The notes below the pieces were generated by a model. That model was not told the origin of the DNA, ran no database searches, and worked only from the letters and a program-made list of their open reading frames with translations. Positions 24,578-33,758 of a stretch of 63,401 bases of DNA are shown one piece after another. The position numbers and the translations under genes are program-made. Origin of the DNA: an uncultured Prevotellaceae bacterium. GTDB lineage: Bacteria > Bacteroidota > Bacteroidia > Bacteroidales > Bacteroidaceae. The stretch's first letter is position 1; the number at the start of each line of letters is the position of its first letter. The stretch lies in contig CALAEY010000131.1 in NCBI GenBank assembly GCA_937891085.1, positions 1 to 63,401 of the forward strand, given 5' to 3'.

Positions 24578-25201
24578 TTGAAAAGAGTTTTACAGACAAT
24601 GACAATGATGATGCTGGCATTAGTGATGATGCCTTCAGCAATGAATGCACAGGAATTCAGCGAAAGCGAACTGAGCTATGTGAATACGGCTACGCCCGAC
24701 TTGTTCAAGAACGGCAACAGCTTCAACATCTGCTCTGATGACCTGCTGAAGATGGGATTCTGCTTCCCCATCCCTGGGTGCAAGCTGATATCCGATTGGA
24801 ATCGCGACAACACAGGGCACTCTGGCTTAGACATCAAGACCTTTGCCAACGATACGGTGCGCAGCGCCTTCGACGGAGTGGTCCGCCTCTCACGCAACTA
24901 TGGCGGCTATGGCAATGTAATCGTGGTGCGCCATCCCTTCGGACTGGAAACAGTGTATAGCCACAACTCCAAGAACTTCGTGAAAAGCGGAGATGTGGTA
25001 AAGGCTGGTCAGCCTATCGCCCTGGAGGGACGCACGGGACGTGCCACCACGGAGCATGTACACTTCGAAACACGCATCAATGGCGTGGCCTTCAATCCGC
25101 ACTGGCTGTTTGATATCGAGAACCACACCTTGCAACCCGTCTGCCTGCTGGTGAAAAGGACGGGCGACGGGGCTTCTGTGGAAGTTGTAACAAAAAAATG
25201 A
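24578..25201 (+). CDS. M23-family (LytM-like) peptidoglycan endopeptidase
   Basis: Exported zinc endopeptidase of 207 residues. A methionine-rich signal peptide runs to about residue 24 (AMNAQ). Zinc ligands are His81 and Asp85 in HSGLD and His162 in EHVHFE, with His129 in YSHN nearby, all intact, so it is likely an active cross-link hydrolase. It begins with TTG at 24578, 10 bp after the B3/B4 gene, and is probably cotranscribed with it. Confidence 0.88.
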   Translation: MKRVLQTMTMMMLALVMMPSAMNAQEFSESELSYVNTATPDLFKNGNSFNICSDDLLKMGFCFPIPGCKLISDWNRDNTGHSGLDIKTFANDTVRSAFDGVVRLSRNYGGYGNVIVVRHPFGLETVYSHNSKNFVKSGDVVKAGQPIALEGRTGRATTEHVHFETRINGVAFNPHWLFDIENHTLQPVCLLVKRTGDGASVEVVTKK

Positions 25202-25233
25202 GCCTGAAACGTGCGAATGAACGAAGGTTTCAC

Positions 25234-25241
25234 TATCTTTG
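25234..25241 (+). promoter_or_regulatory. Bacteroidetes -7 element for phoH
   Basis: TATCTTTG, 26 bp before the phoH ATG; no convincing TTTG at -33. Confidence 0.55.
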
Positions 25242-25266
25242 TAGATATTTTTCATAAAATCGCTGA

Positions 25267-26265
25267 ATGATAGAGAAGGTAATAATTCTGGAAGACATAG
25301 ATCCCATCACTTTCTACGGGGTGAACAATGCCAACATGCAACTCATCAAGGCACTGTATCCGAAGCTGCGCATCGTGGCACGAGGCAATGTGATCAAGGT
25401 GCTGGGTGATGAGGAGGAGATGCATGCCTTCGAAGAGAACATCACCAAGCTGGAGAAGTATTGCGCGGAGTTCAACTCGCTGAAAGAGGAGGTGATCATA
25501 GACATCATCAAGGGCAATGCCCCGCAGGCCGAGAAATCGGGCAATGTCATCGTCTTCAGCGTGACGGGGAAACCCATCATTCCGCGTAGCGAGAACCAGC
25601 AGAAATTGGTGGAGGCGTTTAAGAAGAGCAACTTGGTATTTGCCATAGGTCCTGCAGGATCAGGAAAGACCTACACAGCCATCGCCCTGGCAGTACGCGC
25701 CCTGAAGAATAAGGAAATCAAGAAAATCATCCTGAGCCGCCCTGCCGTAGAGGCTGGAGAGAAGTTGGGCTTCCTTCCTGGCGACATGAAGGAGAAGATA
25801 GACCCTTACTTGCAGCCGCTGTATGATGCTTTGCAAGACATGATTCCAGCTGCTAAGCTGCAGGAGTATATGGAGAACAACGTGATTCAGATAGCGCCGC
25901 TGGCCTTCATGCGCGGACGTACACTGAACGATGCCGTGGTGATACTCGATGAAGCGCAGAATACTACCACCCAGCAAATCAAGATGTTCCTCACCCGCAT
26001 GGGCATGAACACCAAGATGTTTGTCACAGGTGACATCACGCAGATAGACCTGCCATCTTCACAGACATCGGGTCTCATCCAGGCACTGCACATCCTGAGA
26101 GGCATCAGGGGCATCAGCGTGGTAGAACTGAACAAGAAAGACATCGTGCGCCATAAGCTGGTGGAGCATATCGTAGAAGCCTACGATAAGTTCGACAAAG
26201 AGCGCAAGGAGGAGCGCGAGCGGCTGAAAGCTGAGAAAGATAAAGAACAAGAAGAAATGAAATAA
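25267..26265 (+). CDS. phoH: PhoH-family ATPase
   Basis: Cytoplasmic P-loop NTPase (332 residues) related to PhoH/YbeZ; linked in other bacteria to RNA metabolism and ribosome maturation with YbeY. An N-terminal nucleic-acid-binding-like domain precedes Walker A GPAGSGKT (about 128-135) and Walker B VVILDEAQN (about 222-230). The lysine/glutamate-rich C-terminal tail is typical. purC follows after an AT-rich spacer. Confidence 0.94.
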   Translation: MIEKVIILEDIDPITFYGVNNANMQLIKALYPKLRIVARGNVIKVLGDEEEMHAFEENITKLEKYCAEFNSLKEEVIIDIIKGNAPQAEKSGNVIVFSVTGKPIIPRSENQQKLVEAFKKSNLVFAIGPAGSGKTYTAIALAVRALKNKEIKKIILSRPAVEAGEKLGFLPGDMKEKIDPYLQPLYDALQDMIPAAKLQEYMENNVIQIAPLAFMRGRTLNDAVVILDEAQNTTTQQIKMFLTRMGMNTKMFVTGDITQIDLPSSQTSGLIQALHILRGIRGISVVELNKKDIVRHKLVEHIVEAYDKFDKERKEERERLKAEKDKEQEEMK

Positions 26266-26291
26266 TTCATAATTTATAATTCATAATTATT

Positions 26292-27239
26292 ATGAAAGCA
26301 ATAACAAGAACTGACTTCAACTTCCCAGGACAGAAAAGCGTGTACCATGGAAAGGTGCGCGACGTGTATAACATCAATGACGACAAGCTGGTCATGGTAG
26401 CTACCGACCGCATCTCTGCCTTCGACGTGATACTGCCCAAAGGCATCCCATTCAAAGGTCAGGTGCTGAACCAGATTGCAGTTAAGTTTCTGGATGCCAC
26501 TACAGACATCTGTCCTAACTGGAAGCTAAGCTCTCCAGACCCTATGGTGACGGTAGGCGTGATGTGCGAAGGTTTCCCACTGGAGATGATCGTACGCGGC
26601 TACCTGTGTGGCAGCGCTTGGCGTGCCTACAAGAGTGGTGTGCGTGAGATCTGCGGTGTGAAGCTGCCAGAGGGAATGAAGGAGAACCAGAAATTCCCAG
26701 AGCCTATCATCACCCCTACTACCAAAGCAGAAATCGGTGAGCATGATGCCGACATCTCCAAGGAAGAAATTCTGGCTAAGGGCTCGGCCACAACAGAGGA
26801 GTATGCTCTGCTGGAGAAATATACATTGGCTCTGTTCCAGCGTGGTACGGAGATTGCTGCTAAGCGCGGCCTTATCTTGGTGGACACTAAGTATGAATTT
26901 GGCAAGCATGACGGCACTATCTACCTGATGGACGAGATTCATACACCAGACTCCAGCCGCTACTTCTACGCTGAGGGCTACGAGGAGAAATTCGCTAAGG
27001 GTGAGCCGCAGAAGCAGCTTAGCAAGGAGTTCGTACGTGAGTGGTTGATGAGCAATGGTTTCCAAGGCAAGGCTGGTCAGCAGGTGCCTGAGATGACCGA
27101 TGCCATCGTTGAGAGCATCAGCGATCGCTACATCGAGCTTTATGAGCACATCACAGGCGAGAAGTTCGAGAAAGCCAATGCTGAAGGCGATGTTCTGGCA
27201 CGCATTGAGAAGAATGTAGTTGGCACCATCTCAAAATAA
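26292..27239 (+). CDS. purC: Phosphoribosylaminoimidazole-succinocarboxamide synthase
   Basis: SAICAR synthetase of de novo purine synthesis: joins CAIR and aspartate using ATP. 315 residues, the longer class of PurC. Motifs: GKVRDVYNINDDKLVMVATDRISAFD at the start, PLEMIVRGYLCGSAWRAY, and LVDTKYEFG followed by DEIHTPDSSRY. The codon bias suggests strong expression. Flanked by phoH and ubiE on the same strand, separated by short AT-rich spacers. Confidence 0.97.
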   Translation: MKAITRTDFNFPGQKSVYHGKVRDVYNINDDKLVMVATDRISAFDVILPKGIPFKGQVLNQIAVKFLDATTDICPNWKLSSPDPMVTVGVMCEGFPLEMIVRGYLCGSAWRAYKSGVREICGVKLPEGMKENQKFPEPIITPTTKAEIGEHDADISKEEILAKGSATTEEYALLEKYTLALFQRGTEIAAKRGLILVDTKYEFGKHDGTIYLMDEIHTPDSSRYFYAEGYEEKFAKGEPQKQLSKEFVREWLMSNGFQGKAGQQVPEMTDAIVESISDRYIELYEHITGEKFEKANAEGDVLARIEKNVVGTISK

Positions 27240-27260
27240 TTCATAATTTAAAATTGAATA

Positions 27261-27995
27261 ATGTATCGCCAAGAGCAGGTCATGCCTTACGACCATAAAA
27301 GGCATAAGAGTGAGCAGGTGGAAGAGATGTTCGACCACATCGCCCACTCTTACGACCAGCTGAATGTAACCTTGTCACTGGGCATTGACAGACTCTGGCG
27401 ACGCAAAGCCATCAAGACACTGGAGCCTTACCACCCACAACACATCATGGATGTGGCCACAGGAACAGGCGACTTTGCCATCTTGGCTTGCAAGAAACTG
27501 AGACCTACTAACCTCATCGGAGTGGATATTTCCGAGGGCATGATGGAGGTAGGAGGCAGGAAAGTGGCACAGGAAGGACTACAAGAGGTCATCAGCTTCA
27601 AATGCGAGGACTGTACGGCTTTGAGCTTTCCAGACGAGCAGTTTGATGCAGTGACGGTAGCCTTCGGGATACGCAACTTCGATGGACTCGACAAAGGACT
27701 GCAGGAGATGCAACGCGTGATGAAGACAGGTGGAAGGTTGGTAATATTGGAATTATCCACCCCCACAGCCTTCCCTATGAAGCAGCTTTACCACTTCTAC
27801 TCCAAGACGGCGATGCCACTGATAGGCCGACTGATCTCGAAAGATGACAGCGCCTACACTTATCTGCCACAGAGCATCGCGGCCTGTCCGCAGGGAGAAG
27901 AAATGGCAGCCATCATACGCCTAGCAGGATTTAGAGAGGTGCAGTTTAAGGCACTGACCTTTGGAATATGCACGCTGTATACAGCGACAAAATAA
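27261..27995 (+). CDS. ubiE: Demethylmenaquinone methyltransferase UbiE/MenG
   Basis: SAM-dependent C-methyltransferase finishing menaquinone. 244 residues with the SAM motif DVATGTGDFA at about 65-74, the SEQVEEMFDHIAHSYDQLN N-terminal signature and SLGIDRLWRR. The first ATG (27261) is kept because the short extension ahead of the HKSEQV block matches family N-termini; an ATG at 27285 is possible. Confidence 0.95.
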   Translation: MYRQEQVMPYDHKRHKSEQVEEMFDHIAHSYDQLNVTLSLGIDRLWRRKAIKTLEPYHPQHIMDVATGTGDFAILACKKLRPTNLIGVDISEGMMEVGGRKVAQEGLQEVISFKCEDCTALSFPDEQFDAVTVAFGIRNFDGLDKGLQEMQRVMKTGGRLVILELSTPTAFPMKQLYHFYSKTAMPLIGRLISKDDSAYTYLPQSIAACPQGEEMAAIIRLAGFREVQFKALTFGICTLYTATK

Positions 27996-28017
27996 ATAGG
28001 TAAGAAAGGAAAAAGAG

Positions 28018-28764
28018 ATGAACAAGTATGGATTAATCGGCTATCCATTGAGGCATTCGTTCTCAAAGAACTACTTCAATGAGAAATTTGCATCGGAACA
28101 AATCGATGCAGAGTATGTCAATTTTGAGATTGAGGACATTTCCGCCTTCAAACGCATCATTGACGGCAACCTAAACCTATGTGGTATGAATGTCACCATC
28201 CCCTACAAGGAGCAAGTGATCCCCTACTTGGATGACCTGGATCCTGCTACAGCCAAGCGTATCGGTGCCGTGAACGTCATCAAGGTAATCAGGGAGGGCA
28301 ATAAGACCCGCCTCGTAGGCTACAATTCCGACATTACTGGGTTCAGTCGTTCGATAGAACCTTACCTGGAAACCAAGCATAAGAAAGCTCTGATACTGGG
28401 TACAGGCGGTGCCAGTAAGGCCGTGCTCTGCGGACTGGAGGACCTGGGCGTGGAAAGCACTTTTGTCTCTCGCACCAAGAAGAGTGCGGACGTGCTGACC
28501 TATGAAGAACTTACGCCTGAGATTATGGCTGAGCATCTAGTCATAGTGAACTGCACGCCTGTAGGCATGTATCCTAATGTGGATGCCTGTCCGAACATCC
28601 CTTACGAGTGCCTCACTCCCGATCATCTACTGTATGACCTGCTCTACAATCCAGATGAGACGCTCTTCATGAAGAAGGGAGCTGCTCAGGGTGCTACGGT
28701 GAAGAATGGATTGGAAATGCTGCTGCTCCAGGCCTTCGAGTCCTGGGAGATCTGGAACAGATAA
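28018..28764 (+). CDS. aroE: Shikimate dehydrogenase
   Basis: NADPH-dependent reduction of 3-dehydroshikimate in aromatic amino acid synthesis. 248 residues, the short Bacteroidetes form. Shikimate-binding SFSKNYFN near residue 14, catalytic Lys64 in NVTIPYKE, YNSDITGF, and the nucleotide loop GTGGASKAV. It follows ubiE by 22 bp and ends before a TTTGC-GAAA-GCAAA mini-hairpin (about 28782-28796). Confidence 0.95.
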   Translation: MNKYGLIGYPLRHSFSKNYFNEKFASEQIDAEYVNFEIEDISAFKRIIDGNLNLCGMNVTIPYKEQVIPYLDDLDPATAKRIGAVNVIKVIREGNKTRLVGYNSDITGFSRSIEPYLETKHKKALILGTGGASKAVLCGLEDLGVESTFVSRTKKSADVLTYEELTPEIMAEHLVIVNCTPVGMYPNVDACPNIPYECLTPDHLLYDLLYNPDETLFMKKGAAQGATVKNGLEMLLLQAFESWEIWNR

Positions 28765-28827
28765 TTGAAGAATTAAGAATTTAGTTTTGCGAAAGCAAAC
28801 GTAAAGATATAAATTGGGAATACTGAC

Positions 28828-29775
28828 TTGAAGAAGTTTCTCAAATATGGACTGCTGGGGCTATTGGCTGTGTTGTTTATCGTGCTTACCATAGCCAGTT
28901 GGTACATGCTGGACTTCTCACTGAAACCTGAATACAACAAGGGAAGAAATATCCAGAGTTCACTGGAATACCTCTACCGCGAATACCCTTTCACGTCCGA
29001 TTGGTTGGACAGTCTGCAAGCGCATCAGGCACTCAGGGACACCTTCATCAGTGCCGACGACGGGAGGAAACTGCATGCCCTCTATGTGAGCGCTCCCTCT
29101 TCTACTGATAAGACAGCCTTGCTGCTGCATGGCTACACCGATAATGCCACACGCATGCTTCATGTAGGCTACATCTACCACCATCTCTTAGGATACAACC
29201 TCCTTCTGCCAGATTTTTATGCCCATGGGGAGAGCGAGGGCGATGCCATACGCATGGGATGGAAAGACCGTAAAGATGCCTTACTTTGGAGTCAGTTGGC
29301 TGACCAACTATTTCACACAAAGACCCGTCAAGTGGTGCATGGCATTTCGATGGGGGGCTTTGTCACTATGGTGCTGGCAGGTGAAGACGCTCCTCAACTT
29401 GAGGCCTTCGTGGACGATTGTGGTTATACCAGTGTTTGGGAGGAATTTGCCCACGAGTTGGAAGCCACTTTTGGACTGCCAGAGTTTCCGATGATGTTTA
29501 CCTCCAGTCTACTTTGCAAACTGCACTACGGATGGAGCTTTGGTGAGGCCGATGCCGTGAAAGCCATTAGGCATAGCACCAAGCCCATGCTCTTCATTCA
29601 TGGCGACAATGACAACTTTGTCCCCACAGAAATGGTGCATACCCTCTACGATGCTAAGCCTGAGCCTAAAGAACTCTGGCTCACTCCCGACGTGGCCCAT
29701 GCCCATTCCTACCTCACCTACCCAGAAGAATACATGAAGAAAGTCATCGACTTCTGTCACGCTTATCTTCCATAG
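28828..29775 (+). CDS. Membrane-anchored alpha/beta hydrolase
   Basis: A 315-residue hydrolase with one N-terminal membrane helix (about 7-26). After an alpha/beta core strand LLLHGYTDN, the nucleophile Ser174 lies in GISMGG, followed by HGDNDNFVP and a C-terminal HAHSY histidine, completing a Ser-Asp-His triad. Serine aminopeptidase S33/bem46-like members have this form; the substrate is unknown. The start is TTG at 28828, with no nearer ATG that preserves the anchor. Confidence 0.84.
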   Translation: MKKFLKYGLLGLLAVLFIVLTIASWYMLDFSLKPEYNKGRNIQSSLEYLYREYPFTSDWLDSLQAHQALRDTFISADDGRKLHALYVSAPSSTDKTALLLHGYTDNATRMLHVGYIYHHLLGYNLLLPDFYAHGESEGDAIRMGWKDRKDALLWSQLADQLFHTKTRQVVHGISMGGFVTMVLAGEDAPQLEAFVDDCGYTSVWEEFAHELEATFGLPEFPMMFTSSLLCKLHYGWSFGEADAVKAIRHSTKPMLFIHGDNDNFVPTEMVHTLYDAKPEPKELWLTPDVAHAHSYLTYPEEYMKKVIDFCHAYLP

Positions 29776-29843
29776 TATCAGATTGTCATACATAACCTAT
29801 ATGCAGTAAAAGCACAGACATTGCATTATATTAAAAAAAGTTG

Positions 29844-29851
29844 TATCTTTG
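29844..29851 (+). promoter_or_regulatory. Bacteroidetes -7 element for the TPM-lemA unit
   Basis: TATCTTTG preceded 20 nt upstream by ATTG, a one-mismatch -33. AAGGA at 29861-29865 then sets the start at 29872. Confidence 0.62.
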
Positions 29852-29871
29852 CATAGATTTAAGGAATGAAC

Positions 29872-30801
29872 ATGAAACGTCTGTTGCTATACGTCACATT
29901 CTGCCTGATACTGACGGGGTTGTATGCCCAAGAGGTATTTACGCCAGACAACCTGCCCAAGGTGCATATTGCCGACCGTACGCAGTATGTCTGCAATCCA
30001 TCGGGTATTCTCTCGCAACAAGCCTGTGACAGCATCAATACCTGGCTCTATGCGCTGGAACAGCAAACTGGCATTGAGACCGTGGTAGCTGCTGTGCCAT
30101 CTATCGGTGACGTAGAATGTTTCGACTTCTGCCATGAACTGCTGAACAGCTGGGGCGTGGGAAAAAAAGGAAAGGATAATGGGCTGGTAGTGCTACTGGT
30201 TATCGACCAACGCTGTGTGCAATTCTACACTGGCTATGGTCTGGAGGGCGTGCTGCCAGATGCCATCTGCAAGCGCATCCAGACACGAGATATGCTCCCC
30301 TACCTCAGGGACAACCACTGGGATGAGGGCATGATGGCTGGTATGAAATCCGTGTGCGCCCGCTTAGACGGCAGCATGGAGAATGATGCGGAGGAAGATG
30401 ATGACCTTGGCGGATTACTCGTCTTCGTGGCCCTGATGTTTGGTGCCTTTGGCCTCTGCTTGTTCTTTGCATGGTTGGCTGCCTATCGTGCCAGTCGTTG
30501 CCCCCACTGTGGAAAGCATGAACTGAAGCGCATCACCAGTCGGGTGGTATATCGCCGTGGAGGCATCATCGCCAGAGATGTCACATACCTCTGCTCCCAC
30601 TGTGGAAATCAAGTAGTGAAGCGTGAGAACTCCTACGACCAAGACTACCATAGTCGTGGTGGTGGCAGTGGCCCTGTAATCTTCGGAGGCGGCAGTTTCG
30701 GAGGTGGAGGCTTCGGAGGTGGAGGCTTCGGAGGAGGTAGCTTCGGAGGCAGCTTCGGAGGCGGCATGGGAGGCGGAGGTGGTGCTGGAAGTCACTTTTG
30801 A
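29872..30801 (+). CDS. TPM-domain membrane protein with zinc ribbon and glycine-rich tail
   Basis: A 309-residue envelope protein. Signal peptide (to about residue 18, LYAQ), periplasmic TPM domain (about 30-165, with GLVVLLVIDQRCVQFYTGYGLEG), a membrane segment (about 180-205), a cytoplasmic zinc ribbon (CPHCGKH ... CSHCGN) and a tail of GGGSFGGGGFGG-type repeats. The ATG at 29872 fits the AAGGA spacing better than the one 6 bp upstream. TPM proteins are commonly paired with LemA, as here 49 bp downstream. Confidence 0.88.
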   Translation: MKRLLLYVTFCLILTGLYAQEVFTPDNLPKVHIADRTQYVCNPSGILSQQACDSINTWLYALEQQTGIETVVAAVPSIGDVECFDFCHELLNSWGVGKKGKDNGLVVLLVIDQRCVQFYTGYGLEGVLPDAICKRIQTRDMLPYLRDNHWDEGMMAGMKSVCARLDGSMENDAEEDDDLGGLLVFVALMFGAFGLCLFFAWLAAYRASRCPHCGKHELKRITSRVVYRRGGIIARDVTYLCSHCGNQVVKRENSYDQDYHSRGGGSGPVIFGGGSFGGGGFGGGGFGGGSFGGSFGGGMGGGGGAGSHF

Positions 30802-30850
30802 GATTTAAATATCAAAGCATTGAAGAATTAAAAATTAAATACAGAAAGAT

Positions 30851-31432
30851 ATGAAAAAAGGATTAATTGGAATTATCGTTGTGATTGCCCTCCTTGTGGT
30901 ATGGGGTATCAGTGTGTACAATGGCATGGTAGGGCTGGACGAAGGTGTGAATACAGCCTGGGCTAATGTAGAGACTCAGTATCAGCGTCGTGCAGACCTG
31001 ATTCCTAATTTGGTGAATACCGTAAAAGGCTATGCAGAACATGAGCAGAGCACTTTTGAAGCTGTGGTGAACGCACGAAGCAAGGCCACCTCAATCACTG
31101 TGGATCCCACAAGCTTAACCCCAGAGAAGCTGCAGGAATTTCAGGCTGCACAGGGTGAGATCACCTCTGCACTGGGTAGGCTGATTGCCATCTCAGAGAA
31201 TTATCCTGACCTGAAGGCCAGCGAGCAGTTTAAGGAACTCCAGGCACAACTGGAAGGCACGGAGAACCGTATTAGCGTGGCACGTAAGAACTACAACGAC
31301 GAAGCTCGTACCTATAACACCACCATCCGCACATTCCCTAAGAACATCTTCGCAGGAATGCTTGGATTCAGCCAGCGTGCCTACTTTGAGGCTGCTGCAG
31401 GTGCAGAGACAGCTCCAACAGTTCAGTTCTAA
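30851..31432 (+). CDS. lemA: LemA family protein
   Basis: A 193-residue protein with a single N-terminal membrane anchor (about 5-24) and the long helical LemA domain: VGLDEGVNTAWANVETQYQRRADLIPNLVNTVKGY, then the RKNYNDEARTYNTTIRTFP signature near the end. Molecular function is undefined; it co-occurs with TPM proteins, which supports a joint envelope role with the gene upstream. Confidence 0.94.
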   Translation: MKKGLIGIIVVIALLVVWGISVYNGMVGLDEGVNTAWANVETQYQRRADLIPNLVNTVKGYAEHEQSTFEAVVNARSKATSITVDPTSLTPEKLQEFQAAQGEITSALGRLIAISENYPDLKASEQFKELQAQLEGTENRISVARKNYNDEARTYNTTIRTFPKNIFAGMLGFSQRAYFEAAAGAETAPTVQF

Positions 31433-31455
31433 TTGATTCTCCAAAACAACCTACT

Positions 31456-32634
31456 ATGAGCAACAACCAAAGATATATGATGCGTGGCGTGAGTGCATCA
31501 AAGGAAGATGTACACAATGCCATAAAAAACATAGACAAGGGCATTTTCCCTAAGGCGTTCTGCAAAGTGATACCCGACATACTGGGAGGCAATCCTGAGT
31601 ATTGCAATATCATGCATGCTGACGGAGCAGGAACCAAGTCAAGCTTGGCCTACTTGTATTGGAAAGAGACAAGCGACCTCTCTGTTTGGAAGGGAATCGC
31701 CCAGGATTCACTGATCATGAACATAGACGACTTGCTGTGCGTAGGTGCTGTGGACAATATCCTTGTGTCTAGCACCATAGGGCGCAACAAGCTCTTAATT
31801 CCTGGCGAGGTGATTTCTGCAGTAATCAATGGTACTGACGAGTTGCTGGCAGAACTGCGCGACATGGGAATCGGTGTGTATGCCACAGGTGGAGAGACTG
31901 CTGACGTGGGCGACCTGGTACGCACCATCATTGTGGACACCACAGTAACCTGCCGCATGAAACGAAGTGATGTCATAAACAATGCCAATATCCAGGCTGG
32001 TGATGTCATCGTGGGTATGGCATCCTTTGGACAGGCGACCTATGAGAAAGAATACAATGGTGGTATGGGCAGCAATGGTCTGACCAGCGCCCGCCATGAT
32101 GTATTTGCCAAATACTTGGCAGAGAAATATCCAGAAAGCTACGACAAGGCTGTGCCTGAAGAGCTGGTCTATAGCGGTGGCTTGAAGTTGACAGATGCCG
32201 TGGAAGGCAGTCCGCTGAACGCTGGGAAACTGGTGCTCTCACCTACCCGCACCTATGCGCCTGTCATCAAACAGTTGCTTGATGAGATGCGTCATGAGAT
32301 TCATGGCATGGTGCATTGTTCTGGTGGTGCCCAGACCAAGATTCTACACTTCATGCCAGATGGTTGCAAAGTAGTGAAAGACAACCTCTTCCCTGTACCA
32401 CCTCTCTACCGCACTATCAAAGAGCAGAGCGGAACCGATTGGCAAGAGATGTATAAAGTGTTCAACATGGGACACCGCATGGAAGTCTATCTGAGTCCGG
32501 AGAAAGCAGCACGCGTGATAGAAATCAGTCAGAGTTTCGGCATCGATGCACAGATCGTGGGACGTGTAGAAAAGAGCGACTGGGAAGGCCTGATCATAGA
32601 AAGTGAATTTGGTAAATTTGTTTACGACAAATAA
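31456..32634 (+). CDS. AIR synthase-related (PurM-like) protein
   Basis: ATP-binding PurM/PurL/HypE superfamily protein, 392 residues. ADGAGTKSSLAYLYWKE near residue 55 and NIDDLLCVGAVDNILVSSTIGRNK represent the usual substrate and metal regions. This divergent branch is the form annotated as phosphoribosylformylglycinamidine cyclo-ligase in Bacteroidales, so a role in purine synthesis is likely but not certain. prfA begins 2 bp after its stop. Confidence 0.82.
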   Translation: MSNNQRYMMRGVSASKEDVHNAIKNIDKGIFPKAFCKVIPDILGGNPEYCNIMHADGAGTKSSLAYLYWKETSDLSVWKGIAQDSLIMNIDDLLCVGAVDNILVSSTIGRNKLLIPGEVISAVINGTDELLAELRDMGIGVYATGGETADVGDLVRTIIVDTTVTCRMKRSDVINNANIQAGDVIVGMASFGQATYEKEYNGGMGSNGLTSARHDVFAKYLAEKYPESYDKAVPEELVYSGGLKLTDAVEGSPLNAGKLVLSPTRTYAPVIKQLLDEMRHEIHGMVHCSGGAQTKILHFMPDGCKVVKDNLFPVPPLYRTIKEQSGTDWQEMYKVFNMGHRMEVYLSPEKAARVIEISQSFGIDAQIVGRVEKSDWEGLIIESEFGKFVYDK

Positions 32635-32636
32635 CG

Positions 32637-33746
32637 ATGGCTGAGACAAACCTTTTGGAAAAGCTCAACGGACTACTTCCCCGCTTTGAGGAAGTCTCTA
32701 CGCTCATCACAGATCCCAGCGTGATAGCCGACCAGCAGCGCTACGTCAAGTTGACGAGAGAATACAAGGATCTAAGCAGCCTTATGAAAGCCCGCAAGGA
32801 ATACATGCAGGTGCTTCAAGGCATCGAGGAAGCCAAGGATATTCTGGTGAATGAGGAAGATCCGGAGATGAAGGAAATGGCCCGTGAAGAACTGGCAGCC
32901 AACCAAGAGCGTCAGCCACAGTTGGAAGAAACCATCAAGCTGATGCTCATTCCAGCCGACCCAACAGACAGTCGCAATGCTATTCTGGAAATACGAGGCG
33001 GTACAGGAGGTGACGAAGCGGCACTCTTTGCAGGCGATCTCTTCCGTATGTACTCCAAATACTGCGAGATGAAAGGTTGGAAGTTTGAGGTCTCCAGTGC
33101 CAGCGAAGGAGCCGTAGGCGGTTTTAAGGAGGTAATCTGCTCCGTGACAGGTGAGGGTGTCTATGGCACCCTAAAGTACGAGAGCGGTGTACACCGTGTG
33201 CAACGTGTGCCCGTCACAGAGACTCAAGGTCGTGTACATACGTCAGCAGCCTCTGTTGCCGTTTTGCCAGAAGCTGATCCTTTTGAGGTGAATATCAACG
33301 AAGGGGAGATTCGCTGGGATACATTCCGAAGCAGTGGTGCTGGTGGGCAGAACGTGAATAAAGTGGAATCTGGCGTACGACTGCGTTACAACTGGAAGAA
33401 TCCTAACACTGGCATCGTAGAAGAAATCCTAATAGAATGTACGGAAACCCGTGACCAACCTAAGAATAAGGAACGCGCTCTCGCGCGTCTGCGTACTTTC
33501 ATCTATGACAAAGAGCATCAGAAATACATGGATGACATCGCCCAGAAACGTAAGACCATGGTATCGACAGGCGATCGTAGTGCCAAGATACGCACCTACA
33601 ATTATCCACAAGGACGTATCACCGATCACCGCATCAACTATACCATTTACAATCTGGCAGCCTTTATGGATGGAAACATTCAAGACTGCATCGACCACCT
33701 AATAGTGGCCGAAAATGCAGAACGACTGAGAGAGAGTGAATTATAA
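32637..33746 (+). CDS. prfA: Peptide chain release factor 1
   Basis: Recognises UAA and UAG and triggers peptide release on the ribosome. 369 residues. The catalytic GGQ is at 236-238 (SSGAGGQNVNK). The codon-recognition tripeptide of RF1 (PxT) is seen as PVT within RVPVTETQGRVH. The C-terminal region with RIRTYNYPQGR-type residues is intact. Translationally close to the PurM-like gene (2-bp gap). Confidence 0.97.
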   Translation: MAETNLLEKLNGLLPRFEEVSTLITDPSVIADQQRYVKLTREYKDLSSLMKARKEYMQVLQGIEEAKDILVNEEDPEMKEMAREELAANQERQPQLEETIKLMLIPADPTDSRNAILEIRGGTGGDEAALFAGDLFRMYSKYCEMKGWKFEVSSASEGAVGGFKEVICSVTGEGVYGTLKYESGVHRVQRVPVTETQGRVHTSAASVAVLPEADPFEVNINEGEIRWDTFRSSGAGGQNVNKVESGVRLRYNWKNPNTGIVEEILIECTETRDQPKNKERALARLRTFIYDKEHQKYMDDIAQKRKTMVSTGDRSAKIRTYNYPQGRITDHRINYTIYNLAAFMDGNIQDCIDHLIVAENAERLRESEL

Positions 33747-33758
33747 AAAGCATCAGGC

